NCBI RefSeq assembly: GCF_017356245.1
Contig: NZ_JAFMZZ010000001.1
Coordinates: 3,317,294 to 3,381,293, forward strand
Direction: 5' to 3'
DNA: 64,000 nucleotides
From: Bordetella petrii
Lineage (GTDB): Bacteria; Pseudomonadota; Gammaproteobacteria; Burkholderiales; Burkholderiaceae_B
Shown: positions 57,996 to 64,000 of the stretch, in pieces
How positions within the stretch are numbered: the stretch's first letter is position 1
How the letters are laid out: every line of letters begins with the position of its first letter
Made by a program: the position numbers and the translations under genes
Notes under the pieces: model-generated
Databases searched by the model: none
What the model was told of the DNA's origin: nothing
What the model saw: only the letters and a program-made list of their open reading frames with translations

Positions 57996-58409
57996 ATGTC
58001 CGACACCGCTGCCAAGCCACGTCCGCAGTTCCGCAATATTGGCATTGCGCAAATTGCCCGCTACCGCCTGCCCCTGGCGGGCAAGCTGTCCATTCTGCAC
58101 CGCGTCAGCGGCGCGCTGCTGTTCCTCTGTCTTCCCTTGGTCATCCTGCCGCTGTTCGCGGCCAGCGTGGCCTCGCCGGAAAGCTATGCGCAGGTGGCGC
58201 AATACGCGGGCAACCCCCTGGTGAAGCTGGTCCTGCTGGTCCTGGTGTGGGGCTACCTGCACCACTTCTGCGCCGGCATCCGCTACCTGGTGCTGGACCT
58301 GCACATCGGCATCGACAAGGTCTCGGCCCAGAAAAGCGCCGGCGTGGTTTTCGGTGTCAGCCTGGCGCTGACCCTCGTGTTCGCCCTCAAATTGTTCGGA
58401 GCTCTGTAA
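57996..58409 (+). CDS. sdhC: Succinate dehydrogenase cytochrome b556 subunit
   Basis: Membrane anchor of complex II, 137 residues with three helices. It shows the family motifs RYRLPLAGKLSILHRVSG (quinone-site Ser/Arg) and GYLHHFCAGIRYLVLDLH with the haem-ligand His. The stop is immediately followed by the sdhD ATG. Confidence 0.96.
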   Translation: MSDTAAKPRPQFRNIGIAQIARYRLPLAGKLSILHRVSGALLFLCLPLVILPLFAASVASPESYAQVAQYAGNPLVKLVLLVLVWGYLHHFCAGIRYLVLDLHIGIDKVSAQKSAGVVFGVSLALTLVFALKLFGAL

Positions 58410-58793
58410 ATGGCCGCTACCAAGAACTATGGCCCCACACGCCTGGTCGTGGGCGCCCATTACGGCGTCGTCGATTTCATCGCGCAGCGCCTTACCGCCG
58501 TCATCATGGCGGTGTACACGCTGGTGCTCATCATCGGCATGCTGGTCATGCCGTCGTTCTCGTATGAAAACTGGAAGGCGCTGTTCACCTTCCACGTCTA
58601 TGCCCTTCCGCTGGGCCAGATCCTGGCCACACTGTTTTTCTTTGCGCTGGCGTGGCACGCCTGGATCGGCGTGCGCGACATCTGGATGGATTACGTCAGG
58701 CCCGCGGGCGTGCGCATGCTGCTGCAGGTGCTGACCCTCCTCTGGCTGGTCGGTTCGGTCGTCTATTTCGCGCAAATCCTCTGGAGTATCTAA
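58410..58793 (+). CDS. sdhD: Succinate dehydrogenase membrane anchor subunit
   Basis: Second membrane anchor, 127 residues with three helices. HAWIGVRDIWMDYVRP contains the conserved Asp/Tyr of the quinone site. It has no gap to sdhC and a 3-base gap to sdhA. Confidence 0.95.
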   Translation: MAATKNYGPTRLVVGAHYGVVDFIAQRLTAVIMAVYTLVLIIGMLVMPSFSYENWKALFTFHVYALPLGQILATLFFFALAWHAWIGVRDIWMDYVRPAGVRMLLQVLTLLWLVGSVVYFAQILWSI

Positions 58794-58796
58794 GCC

Positions 58797-60575
58797 GTGG
58801 TCTCTGTCATGAATTCCCTGCCGCGCCGCCAGTTTGATGTGGTGGTCGTCGGCGCCGGCGGAGCCGGCATGCGCTGCTCGCTGCAACTGGCCCAGGCGGG
58901 CCTGTCGGTGGCGGTCCTGTCCAAGGTTTTCCCCACGCGCTCGCACACCGTGGCGGCCCAGGGCGGCGTCAGCGCGTCGCTGGGCAACATGAGCGAAGAC
59001 AACTGGTACTGGCACATGTACGACACCGTGAAGGGGTCGGACTGGCTGGGCGACCAGGACGCCATCGAATTCATGTGCCGCGAAGCGCCCAATGCCGTGT
59101 ACGAACTCGAGCATTTCGGCATGCCGTTCGACCGCAATGCCGACGGCACGATCTACCAGCGTCCATTCGGCGGACACACCGCCAACTTTGGTGAAAAACC
59201 CGTGCAGCGCGCCTGTGCGGCTGCCGACCGCACAGGCCACGCGCTGCTGCACACCCTGTATCAGCGCAACGTGGCGGCGCGCACCCAGTTCTTCGTCGAA
59301 TGGATGGCGCTGGACCTGCTGCGCAACGAAGCCGGCGACGTGGTCGGCGTCACCGCGCTCGAAATGGAAACCGGCGACATCTACATCCTGGAAGCCAAGA
59401 CCACGGTGCTGGCCACCGGCGGCGCGGGCCGCATCTGGGCGGCTTCCACCAACGCCTTCATCAATACCGGCGACGGCCTGGGCATGGCGGCGCGCGCGGG
59501 CATTCCGCTGCAGGACATGGAATTCTGGCAATTCCACCCCACCGGCGTGGCCGGCGCGGGCGTGCTGATCACCGAAGGCGTGCGCGGCGAAGGCGGCATT
59601 CTGCTGAACAAAGACGGCGAACGCTTCATGGAGCGCTATGCGCCCACCCTGAAAGACCTGGCGCCGCGCGACTTCGTGTCGCGCTCGATGGACCAGGAAA
59701 TCAAGGAAGGCCGCGGCTGCGGCCCCGACGGCAGCTACGTGGTGCTCAAGCTCGACCACCTGGGCGCCGACGTCATCAACAAGCGCCTGCCGTCCATCCG
59801 CGAAATCGCCATCAAGTTCGGCAACGTCGACCCCATCAAAGAGCCGATCCCGGTCGTGCCCACCATCCACTACCAGATGGGCGGCATCCCGGCCAACTAC
59901 CACGGCCAGGTGCTTACGCACGTCAACGGCGAAAGCAAGATCGTCAACGGCCTGTACGCCATCGGCGAATGCGCGGCGGTGTCGGTGCACGGCGCCAACC
60001 GCCTGGGCACCAACTCGCTGCTCGACCTGATCGTGTTCGGCCGGGCCACCGGCAACCACATCGTGGCCTCGCATCCCGAGCGCCAGCATGCGCACCAGCC
60101 GGTGCCCAAGGAAGCCGTAGATTTCTCGATGGACCGCGTGGCCAAGCTGGAAGCCCGCACCTCGGGCGAAAAGACGCAGGACGTCGCCAATGCCATCCGC
60201 GTGTCGATGCAGCGCCACTGCGGCGTGTTCCGCACGCTGGACCTGCTCAACGAAGGCGTGGGCCAGATCGAAGACCTGGCCAAGCAGGCCGAGCATGTCT
60301 ATTTCAAGGACAAGTCCAAGGTGTTCAACACCGCCCGCATCGAGGCGCTGGAACTGACCAACATGATCGAAGTGGCGCGCGCCACGGTCAAGTCGGCCGC
60401 CAATCGCCACGAAAGCCGTGGCGCCCATGCACTGGACGACCACCCCGAGCGCGACGACGTGAACTGGCTGAAGCACACCCTCTGGTATTCCGATGGCAGC
60501 CGCCTGGATTACAAGCCCGTTCAAATGAAGCCCCTGACGGTCGAGTCCTTCCCGCCCAAGGCGCGTACTTTCTAA
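58797..60575 (+). CDS. sdhA: Succinate dehydrogenase flavoprotein subunit
   Basis: Oxidises succinate to fumarate on a covalently bound FAD. The 592 residues show the dinucleotide site [17 protein letters not shown], the flavinylated His in [10 protein letters not shown], and active-site [21 protein letters not shown] and [16 protein letters not shown]. The start may be the GTG at 58797 or the ATG at 58809. FAD attachment is helped by SdhE, encoded two genes later. Confidence 0.98.
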   Translation: MVSVMNSLPRRQFDVVVVGAGGAGMRCSLQLAQAGLSVAVLSKVFPTRSHTVAAQGGVSASLGNMSEDNWYWHMYDTVKGSDWLGDQDAIEFMCREAPNAVYELEHFGMPFDRNADGTIYQRPFGGHTANFGEKPVQRACAAADRTGHALLHTLYQRNVAARTQFFVEWMALDLLRNEAGDVVGVTALEMETGDIYILEAKTTVLATGGAGRIWAASTNAFINTGDGLGMAARAGIPLQDMEFWQFHPTGVAGAGVLITEGVRGEGGILLNKDGERFMERYAPTLKDLAPRDFVSRSMDQEIKEGRGCGPDGSYVVLKLDHLGADVINKRLPSIREIAIKFGNVDPIKEPIPVVPTIHYQMGGIPANYHGQVLTHVNGESKIVNGLYAIGECAAVSVHGANRLGTNSLLDLIVFGRATGNHIVASHPERQHAHQPVPKEAVDFSMDRVAKLEARTSGEKTQDVANAIRVSMQRHCGVFRTLDLLNEGVGQIEDLAKQAEHVYFKDKSKVFNTARIEALELTNMIEVARATVKSAANRHESRGAHALDDHPERDDVNWLKHTLWYSDGSRLDYKPVQMKPLTVESFPPKARTF

Positions 60576-60588
60576 GCAGGATGCTGTT

Positions 60589-61305
60589 ATGAGCACCAAG
60601 AGAATCGTCAAATTCGAGATCTACCGCTACGACCCGGACAAGGACGAGCGCCCGTACATGCAGAAGCTGGAAGTCGAACTCCAGCCCACCGACAAGATGC
60701 TGCTCGATGCGATCATCCGCATCAAGAACGACGTCGATGACAGCCTGGCCCTGCGCCGTTCGTGCCGCGAAGGCGTGTGCGGTTCCGATGCCATGAACAT
60801 CAACGGCAAGAACGGCCTGGCCTGCACCACCAACCTGCGCGAGCTGAAAGAGCCCATCGTGCTCAAGCCGCTGCCCGGCCTGCCCGTGATCCGCGACCTG
60901 ATCGTGGACATGACGCACTTCTTCAACCAGTACCACTCGATCCGTCCGTACCTGATCAACGACACGCCGCCGCCCGAGCGCGAACGCCTGCAGTCGCCCG
61001 AGGCCCGCGAAGAGCTCGACGGCCTGTACGAATGCATCCTGTGCGCCTGCTGCTCGACGTCGTGCCCGTCGTTCTGGTGGAACCCCGACAAGTTCGTCGG
61101 CCCGGCCGGCCTGCTCCAGGCCTACCGCTTCCTGGCCGACAGCCGCGACGAAGCCACGGGCGAACGCCTGGACAACCTGGAAGACCCGTATCGTCTGTTC
61201 CGCTGCCACACCATCATGAACTGCGTCGACGTCTGTCCGAAGGGGCTGAATCCGACCAAGGCGATTGGCAAGATCAAGGAACTGATGGTCCGCCGGACGG
61301 TCTAG
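60589..61305 (+). CDS. sdhB: Succinate dehydrogenase iron-sulfur subunit
   Basis: Electron-transfer subunit of complex II, 238 residues. The 2Fe-2S cysteines lie in [12 protein letters not shown] and LAC, and the 4Fe-4S and 3Fe-4S cysteines in [12 protein letters not shown] and [15 protein letters not shown]. All expected ligands are present. Confidence 0.98.
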   Translation: MSTKRIVKFEIYRYDPDKDERPYMQKLEVELQPTDKMLLDAIIRIKNDVDDSLALRRSCREGVCGSDAMNINGKNGLACTTNLRELKEPIVLKPLPGLPVIRDLIVDMTHFFNQYHSIRPYLINDTPPPERERLQSPEAREELDGLYECILCACCSTSCPSFWWNPDKFVGPAGLLQAYRFLADSRDEATGERLDNLEDPYRLFRCHTIMNCVDVCPKGLNPTKAIGKIKELMVRRTV

Positions 61306-61326
61306 TTAAACGGTGCAGAGATCGAT

Positions 61327-61587
61327 ATGGGCAGTCTGACTGAACTCGAACGGACGCGTCTGCGGTGGCGGGCGCGCCGGGGCCTGCTCGAAAACGACCT
61401 GATCATCACCCGGTACCTGGACGCATACGAAACGCAGCTCACCGATGACGATGTCGACGCTCTTGCCCAGCTTTTCGAGCTGGGCGACAACGATCTGCTC
61501 GATCTGCTGTTGGCGCGCAAAGAGCCCGAAGGGGCGCTCGATACGCCGCGGCTGCGCACTATCATCGGACAAATGCGCGAGCTCTGA
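61327..61587 (+). CDS. sdhE: FAD assembly factor SdhE
   Basis: Small helical protein (86 residues) that promotes FAD attachment to SdhA. It has the family motif [10 protein letters not shown] at about residues 18-27. Its place between sdhB and gltA, with gaps of 21 and 20 bases, shows it belongs to the operon. Older annotations call it DUF339 or antitoxin CptB. Confidence 0.95.
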   Translation: MGSLTELERTRLRWRARRGLLENDLIITRYLDAYETQLTDDDVDALAQLFELGDNDLLDLLLARKEPEGALDTPRLRTIIGQMREL

Positions 61588-61607
61588 TTAATTGTGAGGA
61601 AATAGCG

Positions 61608-62918
61608 ATGAACCTGTCTGACAAAAAAGCCACTCTATCGTTCTCGGACGGCTCCCAGCCTATCGAGTTTCCCGTGTACAAGGGCACGGTCGGCCCGGAC
61701 GTCATCGACATCCGCAAGCTGTACGGCCAGACGGGCATGTTCACGTTCGACCCCGGTTTCATGTCGACCGCGGCGTGCGAATCGGCCATTACGTACATCG
61801 ACGGCGACAAGGGCGAACTGCTGTATCGCGGCTATCCCATCGAGCAGCTGGCCGTCAATTGCGACTTTCTCGATATCTGCTACCTGATCCTGAACGGCGA
61901 GCTGCCCAATGCCGGCCAGAAAACCGATTTCGATTCGCAGGTGACGCACCACACGATGGTGAACGAGCAGCTGCATTTCCTGCTGCGCGGCTTCCGCCGC
62001 GACGCCCACCCCATGGCCGTCCTGACCGGCCTGGTGGGCGCGCTGGCGGCGTTCTACCACGACTCCACCGACATCACCAACCCGCAGCACCGCCACATTT
62101 CGGCCATCCGCCTGATCGCCAAGATGCCCACCCTGGTGGCCATGGCGTACAAGTATTCGCAAGGCCAGCCGTTCATCTATCCGCAGAACGACCTGTCGTA
62201 CACCGGCAACTTCCTGCGCATGATGTTCGCCACGCCGTGCGAAGAGTACAAGGTCAATGAAGTCGTCGAGCGCGCGCTCGACCGCATCTTCATCCTGCAT
62301 GCCGACCACGAACAGAACGCTTCCACCTCTACCGTGCGCCTGTGCGGCTCGTCGGGCACCAACCCGTTCGCGGCCATCTCGGCCGGCGTGGCGTGCCTGT
62401 GGGGCCCGGCCCACGGCGGCGCCAACGAAGCGTGCCTGCAGATGCTCGAAGAACTGCAAGCCAACGGCGGCGTGGCCAAGGTTGGCGAGTTCATGGAAAA
62501 GGTCAAGGACAAGAACTCGGGCGTGCGCCTGATGGGCTTCGGCCACCGCGTGTACAAGAACTACGACCCGCGCGCCAAGCTGATGCAGGAAACCTGCAAG
62601 GAAGTGCTGCAGTCGCTGGGCCTGGAAAAAGACCCGCTGTTCAAGCTGGCCATGGAACTCGAACGCATCGCCCTCGAAGACGACTACTTCGTGCAGCGCA
62701 AGCTGTACCCGAACGTCGACTTCTACTCGGGCATCGTGCAGCGCGCCATCGGCATCCCGACCTCGCTGTTCACCGCCATCTTCGCGCTGGCGCGCACGGT
62801 GGGCTGGATCGCCCAATGGAACGAAATGCTGTCCGACCCCGACTACAAGATCGGCCGTCCGCGCCAGCTGTTCACGGGCGCGGTCACGCGCGACGTGCCC
62901 CCGATGGGCAAGCGCTGA
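61608..62918 (+). CDS. gltA: Citrate synthase
   Basis: Type II (hexameric, NADH-sensitive class) citrate synthase of 436 residues. Active-site segments are [30 protein letters not shown] and [22 protein letters not shown] ribosome site precedes the ATG. It ends the sdhCDAB-sdhE-gltA operon. Its paralogue in the window, prpC, is shorter and handles propionyl-CoA. Confidence 0.98.
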   Translation: MNLSDKKATLSFSDGSQPIEFPVYKGTVGPDVIDIRKLYGQTGMFTFDPGFMSTAACESAITYIDGDKGELLYRGYPIEQLAVNCDFLDICYLILNGELPNAGQKTDFDSQVTHHTMVNEQLHFLLRGFRRDAHPMAVLTGLVGALAAFYHDSTDITNPQHRHISAIRLIAKMPTLVAMAYKYSQGQPFIYPQNDLSYTGNFLRMMFATPCEEYKVNEVVERALDRIFILHADHEQNASTSTVRLCGSSGTNPFAAISAGVACLWGPAHGGANEACLQMLEELQANGGVAKVGEFMEKVKDKNSGVRLMGFGHRVYKNYDPRAKLMQETCKEVLQSLGLEKDPLFKLAMELERIALEDDYFVQRKLYPNVDFYSGIVQRAIGIPTSLFTAIFALARTVGWIAQWNEMLSDPDYKIGRPRQLFTGAVTRDVPPMGKR

Positions 62919-62972
62919 TCCATTCCTTCCGCGCCGGGGCCCGACGGCCGCCGGCGCACCCGGATGGTGTTG

Positions 62973-63027
62973 CTGCCGCCGGTGTCCTGCGCGGCTCTCT
63001 TCGAGAGCCACGCAGGCCCGGCGGCAG
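62973..63027. terminator. Long stem-loop between convergent gltA and LysR genes
   Basis: A 55-base interrupted hairpin: arms CTGCCGCCGG / CCGGCGGCAG, then CCTGCG / CGCAGG, then GGCTCTC / GAGAGCC, with small bulges and a 3-base loop. It gives about 23 paired bases. It lies 55 bp after the gltA stop and 14 bp before the LysR stop. It lacks a T run, so it is probably a processed 3-prime end or a weak bidirectional terminator. Confidence 0.55.
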
Positions 63028-63040
63028 TGCCGTCTGGCGC

Positions 63041-63955
63041 CTACGAGGCCGCCTGCATCCAGGGCGCGCGGCCGCCGAGTTCATGCAGGTGCTGAAGAAA
63101 ATGCTCGGTGCGCGCGGAGCGGGCCTTGCGCGACGCCACCAGCGCCACGATGTCGGCGTCGGGCAGGCGCCAGCCCGGCAGCAGTTCGACCAGCCGACCC
63201 TGGCGCAGCAGGTCGGCAACGTCCCACTCGGACCGCACCAGGATGCCCATGCCCGCCAATGCCCAGTGGCGCGCCGCGCCGCCGTCGTTGCAGGCAAGCA
63301 CCGGATCGATGCGCACGGTGGCCGTGGCGCCGTCGTGGTGGCGCAGGCGCCACAGCGTGACGTCCTCGTCGTTCTCGCGCAGCGCGATGCAGTCGTGGTC
63401 GTGCAGGGCATCCGGATGGGCCGGCGCGCCGCGCCGCTTCAGATATGACGGCGCGGCGCACAGCACCCGCCGGTTGGGCGCCAGCCGGTGCATGACGAGC
63501 GCCGAGTCGCGCAGTTCGCCAATATGGACCAGCACGTCCCAGGTGTGCGCGGCCAGGCTGCCCGGCCGGTCGGACAGGGTCAGCGTGGCGGTGACTTCGG
63601 GGCACTGGCGCCGGAAGCGCGCGATGGCCGGCGCGACGTAGCGCTGCCCGAAGCCCAGCGGCGCCAGCACGCGCAGGTGGCCGGCCACCTGTCCGCGCCG
63701 GCTGGCCAGCGCGTCGGCCAGCCCGCCCAGGTCGGCGCAGATGCCGCGCGCCCGCTCGGCCAGCAGCTCTCCTTCGTCGGTCAGCGCCATGCGCCGCCCC
63801 GAGCGGTCGACCAGGCCGATGCCCAGCCGGCGTTCCAGCCCGATGAGACGCTGGGTGACCGCCGAGGGCGTGACATCCAGTTTGCGCGCCGCGTCCGCCA
63901 GCGAGTTGGCCGAGGCCAGCGCCAGGAAGAAAAGCAGGTCGTCGCTGCTCAGCAT
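63041..63955 (-). CDS. LysR-family transcriptional regulator
   Basis: Regulator of 304 residues with an N-terminal helix-turn-helix (FLALASANSLADAARKLDVTPSAVTQRLIGLERRLG) and an effector domain (about 90-295) of the CrgA/AaeR-like subgroup. The target gene is not in the window; it likely lies to the right, divergent from this gene. A dyad with 6-bp arms lies 12 bp upstream of the ATG. The effector is unknown. Confidence 0.93.
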   Translation of the reverse strand: MLSSDDLLFFLALASANSLADAARKLDVTPSAVTQRLIGLERRLGIGLVDRSGRRMALTDEGELLAERARGICADLGGLADALASRRGQVAGHLRVLAPLGFGQRYVAPAIARFRRQCPEVTATLTLSDRPGSLAAHTWDVLVHIGELRDSALVMHRLAPNRRVLCAAPSYLKRRGAPAHPDALHDHDCIALRENDEDVTLWRLRHHDGATATVRIDPVLACNDGGAARHWALAGMGILVRSEWDVADLLRQGRLVELLPGWRLPDADIVALVASRKARSARTEHFLQHLHELGGRAPWMQAAS

Positions 63956-63967
63956 ATTAAGTTTCTT

Positions 63968-63984
63968 CTTAATAAACTATTAAG
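63968..63984. promoter_or_regulatory. Inverted repeat upstream of the LysR gene, probable LysR box
   Basis: CTTAAT-AAACT-ATTAAG, perfect 6-bp arms with a 5-bp spacer, fits the T-N11-A layout of LysR sites. It lies at the right edge of the window, just before the regulator start, in markedly AT-rich DNA. Confidence 0.6.
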
Positions 63985-64000
63985 TTGGTATTAAACACCA

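Overview
The window is about 64 kb of GC-rich chromosomal DNA, densely coded, with 58 protein genes and no rRNA, tRNA, CRISPR array, prophage or transposase that I could see. Protein sequences and gene order (sdhCDAB-sdhE-gltA next to mdh and the propionate genes; pyrG-kdsA-eno-ftsB; nadE-glnB) fit a betaproteobacterium of the Burkholderiales, most likely family Alcaligenaceae (Bordetella/Achromobacter type). This assignment is from recognition, not from a search.

Layout: (1) 1-5.1 kb: argH, a YbdG-type mechanosensitive channel, glutamine-dependent NAD synthetase and a PII protein. (2) 5.1-16.4 kb: a type II secretion system split into gspF (-), gspDE (+) and a nine-gene run gspC-G-H-I-J-K-L-M-N (-). 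The secretin carries a C-terminal region that looks like a SPOR domain, and the GspC is short, without a PDZ domain. (3) 16.5-18.9 kb: a 49-residue lipoprotein gene and a Tat-signal phospholipase C, a plausible substrate of that secretion system. A PHO-box-like site precedes gspC. (4) 19.0-34.3 kb: a LysR regulator and a divergent ten-gene run for gamma-glutamyl and peptide use: gamma-glutamyltransferase, two peptide ABC transporter sets (one is gsiABCD-like) sharing a single double ATPase, and three peptidases. (5) 34.5-44.4 kb: pyrG-kdsA-eno-ftsB, then minus-strand housekeeping genes (TadE-like protein, Hsp33, gamma-carbonic anhydrase, acyl-CoA synthetase, metallophosphoesterase, RDD protein). 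(6) 44.4-46.7 kb: a 64-residue protein behind a promoter with two palindromic operators, a THUMP methyltransferase and hemJ. (7) 47.0-55.6 kb: the 2-methylcitrate cycle, with prpD, a divergent GntR-acnD-prpF operon and a prpB-prpC operon, so two different methylcitrate dehydration routes are present. (8) 55.8-63.0 kb: TCA genes mdh, a UTRA GntR regulator, sdhCDAB, sdhE and gltA, then a LysR regulator at the right edge.

The regions link logically. Propionyl-CoA is oxidised through the methylcitrate cycle to pyruvate and succinate, and succinate feeds SDH and MDH encoded alongside. Secreted phospholipase and peptide/glutathione uptake point to scavenging of host or environmental phosphorus, nitrogen and sulfur.

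Two dispersed intergenic repeat families stand out. A double-hairpin element of 89-92 bp lies at three convergent gene junctions, with a half copy at a fourth. A second hairpin-rich element of about 80 bp lies directly after gspF and mdh.
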